Origin: Haloprofundus salinisoli
GTDB lineage: Archaea > Halobacteriota > Halobacteria > Halobacteriales > Haloferacaceae
Direction: 5' to 3'
DNA: 64,000 nucleotides
Assembly (NCBI RefSeq): GCF_020097815.1
Contig: NZ_CP083663.1
Coordinates: forward strand, 186,001-250,000
A model generated the notes under the pieces. It was not told the DNA's origin. It saw nothing but the letters and a program-made list of their open reading frames with translations, and did not search any database. The position numbers and the translations under genes were made by a program. Shown in pieces: positions 17,413-26,179 of this stretch (positions are counted from its first letter, which is position 1; every line of letters begins with the position of its first letter).

Positions 17413-17943
17413 TCAGTCTTTCCGCTTGACGACGTCGCCGAGCGTCGTCGTCGTCGACCCGCCGCCGGACCACTCGGTGTCGTCGGCGCTCCCGCCCTCG
17501 GTGAGCGAGATGTCGAGTTTGCGTTCGAGCTTCTTCCGCACGGCGTCGCTCGGGAGGATGTCGCCGCGTTCGAGCTTTCGGATGAGACTCGCCTTCTCGT
17601 TGAGTAGCTTGGCGAGGTCCTCCTGGCTGAGGCTCTCGGCCTCGCGGGCCTGGCGAATACGGTCGTCGTAGTCGCCGACGATCTCGTCCATGTCGTCGAA
17701 CATGTCGCGGCGACGTCGGCGCGACCCGCCCGAAGAGGACGAAGACGAGGAGGACGAACTGGAGGAGGACCCCGACTTCCCGGTCGACGAGGTGGAGTAC
17801 TTCGTCGACGCGGAACTGGTAGACTCAGTGCGGACCTCGGTCCCGAACCCCTTGCAGTTCTCACAGAGTTCGAGTTCGGCACCTTCGACTTTCGTGGTTG
17901 TGAGCGATGCCTGCTCGGCACCACACATCTCGCACTGTGGCAT
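17413..17943 (-). CDS. Multiprotein bridging factor type 1 (aMBF1)
   Basis: 176 residues. An N-terminal zinc ribbon (C4, C7, C27, C30; MPQCEMCGAE and LCENCKGFG) is followed by a low-complexity linker with thirteen consecutive serines and an arginine cluster (SRRRRRD). Then comes a Cro/C1-type helix-turn-helix (about 90-150; RQAREAESLSQEDLAKLLNE). Archaeal MBF1 has been linked to ribosome binding as well as transcription. The TATA-containing upstream region is short (GGTATAAAATAC just above 17,943 on the reverse strand side). The poly-Ser linker is longer than I would expect. Confidence 0.92.
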   Translation of the reverse strand: MPQCEMCGAEQASLTTTKVEGAELELCENCKGFGTEVRTESTSSASTKYSTSSTGKSGSSSSSSSSSSSSSGGSRRRRRDMFDDMDEIVGDYDDRIRQAREAESLSQEDLAKLLNEKASLIRKLERGDILPSDAVRKKLERKLDISLTEGGSADDTEWSGGGSTTTTLGDVVKRKD

Positions 17944-18000
17944 ACGCTCCGTAGACGACGACGTGGTATAAAATACACGACGGCAGCGTCGGCGTCCGGT

Positions 18001-18615
18001 TCAGTTCAGGTCCGACCACGCGCCCCAGAAACGCTGGAGCGCGGTGAGGTGGCCGACAACGGCGAACAGCACGAGCAGCAGGCCGACCGCAGAGAGTCCC
18101 GCGACCAACGGCCCGGGAACGACGGCGGCGACGACGCCGACGACGCCGACGAGCGCGAGGCGGTCCGCGCGGCCCAGCAGACCGCCGTACTGGCGGCCGA
18201 GGCCGACCGCCTGAATCTGCGTCCCCAGATAGGAGGTCATCAGCACGCCCGTCACGGCCGCGAGGCCGAGGCCGTAGCGACTGACTCCCGCTGCGAGGCC
18301 GACCAGTACGGCGATGTCGGCGTACCGGTCGAGAACGTGGTCCAAGAGATCGCCGCCCGAGGAGGCGACGCCCTGTTCGCGGGCGAGTGCGCCGTCTAAG
18401 AGGTCCAGCCAGCCGTTGACGAAGACGAAAAACGCTCCCAAAACGTACCACAGCGTCGCGTCGGCGGAGGCGATCCAGAACGCGCCGCCGGCGGCAATGG
18501 CGAAGCCGAAGGCGATGACGCTCACGCCGTCGGGCGTCAGTCCCAACTTGTTCGCCCCCGTGACGAGCGGGTCGAGCATCCGGTCTGCGACGGGGCGCAG
18601 TTGGTCAAGCGTCAT
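18001..18615 (-). CDS. pgsA: CDP-alcohol phosphatidyltransferase (archaeal lipid or inositol-phosphate synthase)
   Basis: 204 residues with five or six membrane helices. The complete family motif D-x2-D-G-x2-A-R-x8-G-x3-D-x3-D is present: D71, D74, G75, A78, R79, G88, D92, D96. It transfers a substituted phosphate from a CDP-alcohol to a second alcohol, most likely making an archaetidyl phospholipid headgroup in the membrane. The acceptor cannot be read from sequence. It overlaps adk by four bases (ATGA), and adk overlaps hisC, so the three form one operon. A distant paralogue is at 61,048. Confidence 0.85.
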   Translation of the reverse strand: MTLDQLRPVADRMLDPLVTGANKLGLTPDGVSVIAFGFAIAAGGAFWIASADATLWYVLGAFFVFVNGWLDLLDGALAREQGVASSGGDLLDHVLDRYADIAVLVGLAAGVSRYGLGLAAVTGVLMTSYLGTQIQAVGLGRQYGGLLGRADRLALVGVVGVVAAVVPGPLVAGLSAVGLLLVLFAVVGHLTALQRFWGAWSDLN

Positions 18616-19196
18616 AGATACTCCAGATAGTCGACCGTGCCGGCCGACGGCTCCCGCTCGCCGGCGACGACGGCGCGAATCGCGTCGGCGACGGCCGCCG
18701 GCGACCGGTCGGTCGTCTCGATCTCGTACACGGAGTCGACACCGTGTTCCTCGACCGCCTCGGCGAGAATCACGTCGAGCGCTTCGCTCTCTCGGTTCTC
18801 ACGAGCTTCGCGAGTGCGGGCTCGAGGCGACTTCGTCGACGCAACGTTTTCGGCCGCCCTCGCGTCGCTCTCGCCTCGGTCGAGCAGGCGAGATTCGAGC
18901 ACGTCCGGGCGACAGCGGAGCACGACGACCCGGTCGGCGGGAAGCAAGTGCGCGAGATGCGATTCGACGAGAGTCACGTCGGAGTCGTCGTCGCCCGCTT
19001 CGCCGTACTCCTCGTCGACCCAGGATTCGAGCGCGTCGACGTCGACGACGAGCGAGTCGCGCTCCTCGTCACGTTCGGTCCAAAACTCCCGGTCGCGCAC
19101 CTCGTCGTTGAGGTGGGCGACGGCGAACTCGTCTTCCAACAGCGCCGTCGCGCTCGTCTTGCCGGTGCCGGGCGTCCCGGTGACGACGACTCTCAT
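18612..19196 (-). CDS. Adenylate kinase-like NMP kinase (Fap7/hAdK6 type)
   Basis: 194 residues. GTPGTGKTS (7-15) is the P-loop, followed by short NMP-binding (HLNDEVRDREF) and lid (LRCRPDVLESRLLDRGE) regions as in the AK6/Fap7 family rather than standard adenylate kinase. These enzymes phosphorylate AMP, and eukaryotic members also help small-subunit rRNA maturation. The sequence VIETD... is replaced by SLVVDVDALESWV and VESHLAHLLPAD, typical for the family. It overlaps pgsA and hisC by four bases each. Often called adk2 in haloarchaea. Confidence 0.85.
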   Translation of the reverse strand: MRVVVTGTPGTGKTSATALLEDEFAVAHLNDEVRDREFWTERDEERDSLVVDVDALESWVDEEYGEAGDDDSDVTLVESHLAHLLPADRVVVLRCRPDVLESRLLDRGESDARAAENVASTKSPRARTREARENRESEALDVILAEAVEEHGVDSVYEIETTDRSPAAVADAIRAVVAGEREPSAGTVDYLEYL

Positions 19197-20275
19197 ACTT
19201 TGGCCTCGGTCAGCACGCGGTTGAGCGTCTCCACCGCGCGCTTCGTCTGTTCCTCGCTGCCGCAGGAGATGCGGATGCAGGCCGGGAGGCCGAAACTCGA
19301 ACAGTCGCGGACGATGACGCCCTCGCGCTGGCAGGCGTCGGCGACGGCGGTTCCGTCACCGACTTCGGCGAGTACGAAGTTGCCCGCGCTCTCCCACGTC
19401 GGCGCGTCGAGGTTCCCGTACAGGCACTCGCGTGCCCACCGAGCGCTCTTGACGGACTTCTCGACGTGTTCGTCGTCGTCGAGCGCAGCGAGCGCCGCAC
19501 GGCAGGCGAGTTCGTTCGCGGCGAAGGGGGTGTTGACTCGAACATACGCGTTTGCCCACGCCTCGGGGACGACGCCGTAGCCGATGCGGAGTCCGGCGAG
19601 GCCGTACGCCTTCGAGAACGTGCGCAAAACGGCGAGATTGTCGTGGTCGTCGAGCAGGTCGACGGCGCTCGGTTGCTCGGCGTACTCGCCGTAGGCCTCG
19701 TCGACCACGACGAGCGTGCGGTCCTCGACGGCCGAGAGCAGCGAGACGAGTTCCTCGCGCGGGAACTCCGACCCCGTCGGGTTGTGTGGCGAGGTGAGGT
19801 AGACGACGCGCTCGCCGTCGTAGACGTCGAGGAGTCCCTGGGCGGTCTGTTCGAAGTCGTCCTCCTTCGAGAGGCCGTAGGTCGACGAACTGCCGTGGAC
19901 GTACCGGGCGCTCATCGAGTAGTAGGCGAAGCCGGGTTCGGGGACGAGAATCTCGTCGCCGGGGTCGAGCATCGCGCGGTGGAGATAGTCGATAGCGCCG
20001 TCCGCGCCGGGGCTGACCCACACCTGTTCGGGCGTCACGCCCCACTTCGACGCCAGCCTCTCGGTGAGGTCGGCGTGTGAGGTGGTCGGGTAGACGTCGA
20101 GGTCCGGTGCCGCGGATTCGACCGCCGTGACCGCGTCGGGACTCGGCCCGTGGGGGTTCTCGTTCGACGAGAGTTTCACGAGGTCGTCGGGGTCGAGACC
20201 GAGTTCGCGGGCGACCTCCTCGATTCCCCGACCGGGGACGTACGGTGAGTTCGCAGAGAGGTCCCGTGGTTCCAT
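19193..20275 (-). CDS. hisC: Histidinol-phosphate aminotransferase
   Basis: 360 residues, a fold-type I PLP enzyme of normal HisC length. LSSNENPHGPSPDAV is a HisC signature; NPTGSEF, VVDEAYGEY (D192, Y195) and TFSKAYGLAGLRIGYG (K222 binds PLP) complete the active site, and IRISCGS near the end holds the carboxylate-binding Arg. It makes histidinol phosphate in histidine synthesis. The ATG at 20275 (MEPRDLSANSPYVPG) is chosen because the preceding 30 codons look non-coding. It overlaps adk by four bases and leads the hisC-adk-pgsA operon. Confidence 0.93.
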   Translation of the reverse strand: MEPRDLSANSPYVPGRGIEEVARELGLDPDDLVKLSSNENPHGPSPDAVTAVESAAPDLDVYPTTSHADLTERLASKWGVTPEQVWVSPGADGAIDYLHRAMLDPGDEILVPEPGFAYYSMSARYVHGSSSTYGLSKEDDFEQTAQGLLDVYDGERVVYLTSPHNPTGSEFPREELVSLLSAVEDRTLVVVDEAYGEYAEQPSAVDLLDDHDNLAVLRTFSKAYGLAGLRIGYGVVPEAWANAYVRVNTPFAANELACRAALAALDDDEHVEKSVKSARWARECLYGNLDAPTWESAGNFVLAEVGDGTAVADACQREGVIVRDCSSFGLPACIRISCGSEEQTKRAVETLNRVLTEAKV

Positions 20276-20476
20276 GTTCGGTACGTGTTTGTGGCGGGTC
20301 TTAAGGGTGCTTACACCGGACGAGAGACGGGTTTCAGTGAACGCCGGCGAACGACCGCTCACCACGTTCGGTGGCTTTCGTTTCGATCGATGTTCGTCGC
20401 GCGGATACCGCTGCTAGCGATGGCCTTCGTCGCCGTTCGGTAATCGACGACACGACCGAGAGACAGAGAGACCGAG

Positions 20477-21418
20477 TCAGCGAGAATCGTCGCGCTCGGC
20501 TGTTCCCCCCGTCGGTACGTACTGCTCGAACCGCGGGTCGGCCGAGAGCGCGTTCGGAACGAACAGTCGGTCGTCCCCCTCGGCCGTGTGGCTCCGAATC
20601 AGCGTCTGTCCCTCCCGACCGGTGAGAAAGCCGAGATACGCCGTCGCCAGTTCGTAGTTCACCTCGTGACGTGCTGGGTTGGTGAGGACGACGCCGTAGT
20701 CGTTTTTCAGTCGCCCGGAGCCGCCGTCGAGCGGTCCGGTGACGTGGGCGACGAGACCGGTTTCTGCCGCAGTGACCTGGTGGGTGCCGCGGTCGGTGAG
20801 CGCGTACGCGCCGCGTTGGCCCGCCTGTCGGAGCGTCGCCGCCATCCCGTTACCGGTCGCTTGGTACCACGACCCGCCGGGGTCGACGCCCGCGGCGTCC
20901 CACAGCTGTCGCTCTCGCCAGTGCGTTCCCGAGTCGTCGCCGCGGGAGAGAAACAGCGCTTCCGCGGCGGCGACGCGTCGAAACGCCTCCAAGGGGCCGT
21001 CCGCCTCACCGACCCCGGCAGGGTCGTCCGCGAGGCCGACGACCAGAAAGTCGTTGTACATCAGGTCGCGGCGGTTGATACCGTGACCCTCGCGGATGAA
21101 CGTGTCTTCGGCGCTTCGCGCATGGACGATGACCGCGTCGGCGTCGCCGTTTCCGGCCGTTTCGAGCGCCGCGCCGGTTCCCTCGACGAGCGTCTTCACC
21201 CGTACGCCGAATCGGCTCTCGAACGCCGCGTGCAACACGTCGAGCAATCCCGTGTCGTACGCCGTCGTCGCCGTGGCGAGCGTGAGGGTTCGGTCGTCGC
21301 TCGCCGCGGCGTCGTCGCTGGACGACGCGGCCCCGGGTTCTACGTCGCGCTCCGCACAGCCGCCGAGCGTCGCTGCCGTCCCTCCTACGGCCGCACTCAG
21401 AAAGCGGCGTCTCTCCAT
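20477..21418 (-). CDS. Tungstate-type ABC transporter substrate-binding lipoprotein (TupA-like)
   Basis: 313 residues. MERRRFLSAAVGGTAATLGG ending at C21 combines a twin-arginine signal with a lipobox, so it is exported folded and lipid-anchored outside the membrane. LATATTAYDTGLLDVLHAAF, VEGTGAALETAGNGDADAV and MYNDFLVVG are the pattern of TupA tungstate-binding proteins; molybdate or another oxyanion is possible. Tungsten enzymes and molybdopterin enzymes would be the users. No permease or ATPase gene lies beside it, so it is an orphan binding protein here. A TATA-like sequence precedes it at 21,446-21,458. Confidence 0.8.
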   Translation of the reverse strand: MERRRFLSAAVGGTAATLGGCAERDVEPGAASSSDDAAASDDRTLTLATATTAYDTGLLDVLHAAFESRFGVRVKTLVEGTGAALETAGNGDADAVIVHARSAEDTFIREGHGINRRDLMYNDFLVVGLADDPAGVGEADGPLEAFRRVAAAEALFLSRGDDSGTHWRERQLWDAAGVDPGGSWYQATGNGMAATLRQAGQRGAYALTDRGTHQVTAAETGLVAHVTGPLDGGSGRLKNDYGVVLTNPARHEVNYELATAYLGFLTGREGQTLIRSHTAEGDDRLFVPNALSADPRFEQYVPTGGTAERDDSR

Positions 21419-21445
21419 GCCGCGCGTTCAGACTGCTCGACGAAA

Positions 21446-21458
21446 GTATATCTGGTTT
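21446..21458 (-). promoter_or_regulatory. TATA-like box of the TupA-like gene
   Basis: On the reverse strand the sequence reads CCAGATATACTTT, about 28-40 bases before the ATG at 21418. Confidence 0.4.
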
Positions 21459-21637
21459 CGGTCCCTTTCCTGAGAAATTTCATTCGGTTCCCCGGCACGC
21501 CGAACTGCCACGCCACGAACGTTTATCACCGAGAACGGACCCAACCGTCTCCGTGAACTGAAACCGGACGTGACGGGGTCGAGGCGGATGTACGGCGCGC
21601 CCCTCACGAAACAGTCCGTGCGCCGTCTGTTCGCTAT

Positions 21638-22369
21638 CTACGGAATCCGGACGCCGTGTTCGAGCGTGCCGACGCCCTCGATCTCGACTTCGACGTGATC
21701 GCCGTCCGAGAGCGGGCCGACGCCCTCCGGCGTGCCGGTCGCGATGACGTCGCCCGGTTCGAGCGTCAGATACGTCGTTATCTCCTCGACGAGCGTCGGG
21801 ACGTCGAACACCATCTGGTCTCGGCTCCCATCCTGCTTCGTCTCGCCGTTGACGCGGAGCGTCACGCGGGCGTCGTCGGGGACGTGTTCGGGGTCGGCAA
21901 GCACCGGCCCCATCGGCGCGCTGCCGTCGAACGCCTTGCCGCGAATCCAGTTCTGCTCCTGACGCTGGTCGTCGCGGTTCGAGATGTCGTTGAAGCAGGT
22001 GAAGCCGGCGACGACGTCCATCGCGTCTTCGGCGGCGACGTTCCGGCACTGCTCGCCGATGACGACGCCCAGCTCCGCCTCCCACTCGACGCGCTCTTTC
22101 CCGGCCGGGAGCGTCACGGTGTCGCCGTGACCGGCGACCGTGTTCGGACCCTTCAGAAAGAGCATCGGTCTGTCGGGGACGTCGGCACCGTGTTCGGCCG
22201 CGTGGTCGGCGTAGTTCCGGCCGATGCAGACGATCTTCGAGGGCTCGCACGGCGGCAGAATCTCGACGTCGTCGTGGTTGTACGTCTCGCCGCCGAACGT
22301 TATCGCGTCGTCGTGCCACTCGCCGGTTCGAACCGCTCCCGCGGGGTCTCGGAATCGGACGTGATGCAT
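21638..22369 (-). CDS. Fumarylacetoacetate hydrolase family protein
   Basis: 243 residues. CIGRNYADHAAEHG, FLKGPNTVAGHGD, VEWEAELGVVIG and FDGSAPMGPVLA are the conserved FAH-fold segments; the acidic metal-binding residues lie in EWEAELG and in the following D-rich stretch. Family members hydrolyse acylpyruvates or decarboxylate oxaloacetate with a Mg or Mn ion. The short N-terminal domain suggests an acylpyruvase or oxaloacetate decarboxylase-type (FAHD1-like) enzyme, not true fumarylacetoacetase. It stands alone, and the exact substrate is not determined. Confidence 0.88.
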   Translation of the reverse strand: MHHVRFRDPAGAVRTGEWHDDAITFGGETYNHDDVEILPPCEPSKIVCIGRNYADHAAEHGADVPDRPMLFLKGPNTVAGHGDTVTLPAGKERVEWEAELGVVIGEQCRNVAAEDAMDVVAGFTCFNDISNRDDQRQEQNWIRGKAFDGSAPMGPVLADPEHVPDDARVTLRVNGETKQDGSRDQMVFDVPTLVEEITTYLTLEPGDVIATGTPEGVGPLSDGDHVEVEIEGVGTLEHGVRIP

Positions 22370-22503
22370 GGACGAGAGTGTGTAGCTCGTCGCTTAGTTC
22401 TTTGTGAGGCGGCGACTCGGACTGGTCACTCGTCGGATTCGCTCGCACCCGCGAGCGTCCCGAACGCCCCAGCGATTATCGTGCTGCTCGTTGACAGTCG
22501 CTT

Positions 22504-22827
22504 ATGCTGGTCTACCTGCATCAGTATCGGGAGTCGGACGCCAAGGAGACGGTCGGCGGCGAGAGTACGGACACGGACACCGAGTCGTACTTCGGCGAGC
22601 AACTCGACGCGACCGAGGACGAAGAGTGGGAGTCGGTCGACTACGGTGACCGGACGGTGTTGCGTCGCGCGCTCACGTTCGAGGAGGTCACCGCCGTCTC
22701 GGTGCCCAGAGACGTCGCCGAACCCGACGGTGGGCTCCCCGGCGTGGCGGTACAGATCCGCAAGGATGGAGAGGAAGAGTACGTCGACGACGCCGTCGTC
22801 GTCGAGGTGACCGACGAGAATCCGTAG
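22504..22827 (+). CDS. Acidic hypothetical protein
   Basis: 107 residues (MLVYLHQYRESDAKETVGG). The middle is rich in Asp and Glu (ESTDTDTESYFGEQLDATED), then a possible beta-rich domain (RRALTFEEVTAVSVPRDVAE) ending in a VEVTDENP strand. No motif is recognised. A GATTATCG sequence about 30 bases upstream may be the TATA box. It is followed at 52 bases by the second M24 peptidase on the same strand. Confidence 0.55.
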   Translation: MLVYLHQYRESDAKETVGGESTDTDTESYFGEQLDATEDEEWESVDYGDRTVLRRALTFEEVTAVSVPRDVAEPDGGLPGVAVQIRKDGEEEYVDDAVVVEVTDENP

Positions 22828-22878
22828 CCGACCGCCGGGAGCCATACACTTAGTAGGCGTCGTGCGTCTCGCTCACGC

Positions 22879-23991
22879 GTGACAGATAGATACGAGACTC
22901 GGCGGTCGGCGCTGTTCGACGAACTGCCGGAGTCGGTCGAGACAGTGTACGTCGCCCCGAGCGAGACGCTTCGTTATCTCTCGGGACTGTCGATGCACCA
23001 GAGCGAGCGTCCGACGCTGCTGGTCCTCTCGCGGGAGACGGAGCCGGCGGCCGTCCTTCCCAAACTGGAGACCGACCGCGTCGCAGACGCCCTCGGTGAC
23101 GACGTGTCGTTCTACACCTACGGCGACGCGACGGACCCGACGCGGGCGGCGAGCGAGGCGTTCGACCGACTCGCCGAAGAGAGGGAGCTATCCGGCGAGG
23201 CGGCCGTCGAGTTCCGTTCGACGCGCGTCCTGGAGTACAACCTCCTCACCGACTACCACGACCCAGCGTCGATACGCGACCTCGAACCCGCCGCGGCGGC
23301 GTTGCGCGCTCGAAAGGACGACTCGGAGCGCGAGTCGATGCGGAAGGCGGCACGCATCGCCGACCGCGTGTTACAGGAGACGTTCGAGGATATCGAGGTG
23401 GGGATGAGTGAGCGCGACGTAGAGCGCGCCATCGAGAAGCGCGTCATCGACAGCGACGCCGACAGCTACGCGGGTGGCATCGTCACCGTCGGCGAGCGGA
23501 CGGCGTTTCCGCACGCGGACACCGGTCACACGAAAGTCGAGGAAGGCGACCTCGTGATGATAGATTTCTACATCCGCGTCGACGGCTACTTCTCGGACAT
23601 CACCCGGACCGTCGCCGTCGGCGACCCGGGTGAGAAGTGTCGCGAGGTATATGAGGTCGTCCGCGAGGCCGCCCGCGCGGGGCGCGAAGCGGTCGCTGAG
23701 GGAGTTCCCTACCAAAACGTCGACCGCGCCGCACGACGCGTCATCGACGACGCCGGCTATGGCGACTACTTCCCGCACCGCCTCGGTCACGGTCTCGGCC
23801 TTGAGGGCCACGAACCGCCGTATCTGGTCGAAGGTAACGAGGCGACGCTCGACGTCGGCGACGCGTTCACCGTCGAACCTGGCGTCTACGTCGACGGCGT
23901 CGGCGGCGTCAGAGTCGAAGACGACGTGCTGTTGACCGAAGAGGGGGCGGAAGTGCTGACCGAGACGCCCCGGGACCTACGGATTCTGTAG
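22879..23991 (+). CDS. M24 family metallopeptidase (Xaa-Pro aminopeptidase-like)
   Basis: 370 residues from a GTG start. The N-terminal domain (about 1-150) is creatinase-like. The catalytic domain has the five ligands in VMIDFYIRVDGYFSDITRT (two Asp), LGHGLGLEGHE (His), VEPGVYVDG (Glu) and VRVEDDVLL (Glu). It should remove or cleave before proline residues in the cytosol. It is a distant paralogue of the gene at 3,305, with a shorter N-terminal domain. The GTG is only 3 codons before the conserved YETRRSALF segment; no better ATG is near. Confidence 0.87.
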   Translation: MTDRYETRRSALFDELPESVETVYVAPSETLRYLSGLSMHQSERPTLLVLSRETEPAAVLPKLETDRVADALGDDVSFYTYGDATDPTRAASEAFDRLAEERELSGEAAVEFRSTRVLEYNLLTDYHDPASIRDLEPAAAALRARKDDSERESMRKAARIADRVLQETFEDIEVGMSERDVERAIEKRVIDSDADSYAGGIVTVGERTAFPHADTGHTKVEEGDLVMIDFYIRVDGYFSDITRTVAVGDPGEKCREVYEVVREAARAGREAVAEGVPYQNVDRAARRVIDDAGYGDYFPHRLGHGLGLEGHEPPYLVEGNEATLDVGDAFTVEPGVYVDGVGGVRVEDDVLLTEEGAEVLTETPRDLRIL

Positions 23992-24090
23992 GGCGGTTCG
24001 ACGTTCCGCTCGGCAGACGCCGACTCCGACAGGTGGCGGACGCAAACGCTCGCTTGTGAGTTTTGCCGCCAGCGAATCCGACCGCCGGAC

Positions 24091-24100
24091 GTATTTTTAT
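24091..24100 (+). promoter_or_regulatory. TATA-like box of the UPF0173 gene
   Basis: GTATTTTTAT lies about 30-38 bases before the ATG at 24129. Confidence 0.45.
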
Positions 24101-24128
24101 GCGTAATTGCTCCGTAGAACGACACGCT

Positions 24129-24863
24129 ATGGAACTCACTTGGCACGGACACTCGACGTGGTACGTCACCGTCGGCGACACCGACCTGCTCATCGACCCG
24201 TTCTTCGACAACCCGAAGACGTCGCTCGACCCCTCGGACGTCGACGAGCCCGACTACGTGCTATTGACGCACGGCCACGCCGACCACATCGGCCACGCCG
24301 GCGAGTTCTCCGACGCAACGCTCGTCGCGGTGCCGGAACTCGTCTCCTACGCGAAAGAGGAGATGGGCTTCGAGGACGCCGTCGGCGGCATGGGGATGAA
24401 CATCGGCGGCACCGTCGAGTGCGGCGACGCCTACGTGACGATGCACCGCGCCGACCACACCAACGGCGTCAACACCGGCTACGAGTACGACGTCGGGATG
24501 CCCGGCGGGTTCGTCATCTCCGACACCAAGCCGACACAGATGTCCGACGAAGAGTCGACCGCCTTCTACCACGCCGGCGACACCGGGCTGATGACCGAGA
24601 TGCGCGACGTCATCGGTCCGTACCTCGAACCCGACGCGGTGGCGGTTCCCATCGGCGACCACTTCACGATGGGTCCGTGGCAGGCGGCCATCGCCGTTGA
24701 CTGGTTGGACGTCGACTACGCGTATCCGATGCACTACGACACGTTCCCGCCCATCGAACAGGACCCCGAAGCGTTCCGGCGCGAGGTGGAGGCGACGGGC
24801 TCTGACGCGGAAGTCGTCGTCCCCGAAGCGGACGAGTCGTTCACGCTCAAAGAGGGATACTGA
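24129..24863 (+). CDS. UPF0173 metal-dependent hydrolase (metallo-beta-lactamase fold)
   Basis: 244 residues. TWHGHSTW near the start and [12 protein letters not shown] (H48, H50, D52, H53) are the zinc-binding signature; further ligands are in [19 protein letters not shown] and PMHYDTFP. This combination defines the UPF0173/YtkL family of small MBL-fold hydrolases; the physiological substrate is unknown. The ATG at 24129 begins exactly at the conserved MELTWHGHS. The longer frame from 24063 would overlap the promoter. Cytosolic and monocistronic. Confidence 0.88.
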   Translation: MELTWHGHSTWYVTVGDTDLLIDPFFDNPKTSLDPSDVDEPDYVLLTHGHADHIGHAGEFSDATLVAVPELVSYAKEEMGFEDAVGGMGMNIGGTVECGDAYVTMHRADHTNGVNTGYEYDVGMPGGFVISDTKPTQMSDEESTAFYHAGDTGLMTEMRDVIGPYLEPDAVAVPIGDHFTMGPWQAAIAVDWLDVDYAYPMHYDTFPPIEQDPEAFRREVEATGSDAEVVVPEADESFTLKEGY

Positions 24864-24961
24864 ACCGCGGGGTCGGTCGGCGTCAGCGATTGTTCAAATT
24901 TCGAGTTATTCATCCCACTGAAACGACCATTTTTGTGCGCGGCAGTGGTTGAGAGAGGTGT

Positions 24962-25357
24962 ATGGCGAAAGAAGTACATACCGTTTCCGAGGAAGGGTAC
25001 AGCGCGACCAGTCAGATACGGGAGTTCGAGGTGGATATCGACTCGAACGGCGAGGAGGCCCCCGACACGCTCGAGAGCCTGCTCGCCGCATACGCGTCCT
25101 GCTTCGTTCCGGCGCTCCGCGTCGGAGCGCAACAGCGGGGCGCCGACGACCTCGGACGCATCGAGATCGACGTGACCGGGGAGTTGAACGACGACGACAA
25201 GCTCGAATCGGTCACCTTCGACGTCCACGTCGAACCGACGCTCGAAGACGGTCAGGGTGAGGAGATCCTCGAGCGCGCCTTCGAACTCTGCAAGGTCCAC
25301 GACGCGCTCAAGGAGAGCCTCCACGCGGACACGACCATCGAAGGCGGGTCAGGCTAA
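24962..25357 (+). CDS. OsmC/Ohr family protein, copy 1
   Basis: 131 residues. The two redox cysteines expected in OsmC proteins are at C47 (YASCFVPALR) and C110 (ELCKVHDAL). The family reduces organic or inorganic hydroperoxides. It begins with MAKEVHTVSEEGYSATSQ, and the paralogue 163 bases downstream begins with the same SEEGYAS pattern, indicating tandem duplication. The next gene is transcribed the same way but after a sizeable gap, so separate promoters are likely. Haloarchaeal members may differ in thiol partner. Confidence 0.88.
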   Translation: MAKEVHTVSEEGYSATSQIREFEVDIDSNGEEAPDTLESLLAAYASCFVPALRVGAQQRGADDLGRIEIDVTGELNDDDKLESVTFDVHVEPTLEDGQGEEILERAFELCKVHDALKESLHADTTIEGGSG

Positions 25358-25520
25358 CCCGCAGCGGTCGGATCCACGTCGGTGGAGTCGCGTCGTCCCC
25401 GCGCGGACCCTTCGAATCGGTAGCAGGGTGACGTAGGCGATTAATTTCCAGACGACCGCGCCGTCATTTGGTCGCCGATGAAGCAATCTTTAGGACGTTC
25501 CAGTTCCACGCTTAGTACGT

Positions 25521-25916
25521 ATGACGGATATCCAGACGACCACGGTCAGCGAAGAGGGCTACGCGAGCACGAGCGAGGTCGGCGATTTCGAACTCTCTAT
25601 CGACGCCACCGGCGAGCAGGGACCGGACCCGAACTCGGTGCTCGTCGCGGACTACGCGTCGTGTTTCCTGCCCGCGTTCCGCGTCGGCGGCTCCCAGCGC
25701 GGCTTCGACGATCTCGGTACGGTCCAGATCGACGCCGAAGCGAACCTCGACGACGACGACGACCTCACGGGGATTCGCTTCGATATCTACGTCGAGGCCG
25801 ACCTCGGCGACGAAGTCGACGAAGTCGTCTCGCGTGCAGAGGACATCTGTCACGTCCACGCGGGGCTCCGCGAGGGACTGCACGCAGAGGTTTCGGTCAC
25901 CGACGACGCGTTCTAA
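25521..25916 (+). CDS. OsmC/Ohr family protein, copy 2
   Basis: 131 residues, exactly the length of its upstream neighbour, with cysteines at C48 (YASCFLPAFR) and C110 (EDICHVHAGL). The segments SEEGYASTSEVGDFEL and SQRGFDDLG align with SEEGYSATSQIREFEV and AQQRGADDLG of copy 1, so the two are tandem paralogues that have diverged substantially. Hydroperoxide reductase activity is expected from the family; different substrates for the two copies are possible. Its own short upstream region (25,358-25,520) is lower in GC. Confidence 0.88.
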   Translation: MTDIQTTTVSEEGYASTSEVGDFELSIDATGEQGPDPNSVLVADYASCFLPAFRVGGSQRGFDDLGTVQIDAEANLDDDDDLTGIRFDIYVEADLGDEVDEVVSRAEDICHVHAGLREGLHAEVSVTDDAF

Positions 25917-25973
25917 GCGACGCTCGACGCGACACCGAATTTTTTCCGGACCGGAGGACGAGTCGAGAAGTAA

Positions 25974-26105
25974 CTACTGTCGGCGATAGCTTCGATAGCT
26001 CATCGCGTGGCCGTCGACGATGACCGTCTCGCGTTCCTCGGGGTCGTACATGGGGGCAGACATCCGCTCGTCGCGGAAGCGGTAGGGACTGTCGTCACCT
26101 TCCAT
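25974..26105 (-). CDS. Small 43-residue protein, function unknown
   Basis: Reading MEGDDSPYRFRDERMSAPMY followed by DPEERETVIVDGHAMSYRSY and RRQ. The even charge distribution and the ordered look of ETVIVDGHAMSYRSY make this a plausible microprotein rather than chance. It starts 74 bases after the PfpI stop on the same strand, so it may share its transcript. I recognise no family. Moderate doubt because of its size. Confidence 0.4.
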   Translation of the reverse strand: MEGDDSPYRFRDERMSAPMYDPEERETVIVDGHAMSYRSYRRQ

Positions 26106-26179
26106 ACCATCCGTTCGTCGTTCTCGTACAAAACAGTGTGGTGTGTTCTCAATGACCACATATCGTGGGCGACTCGCTC

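Noticed and set aside
21518-21637. A + strand TATA-like TTTATC and short frame after it
   Set aside because: The frame from GTG overlaps the FAH 3' end and shows no conserved features.
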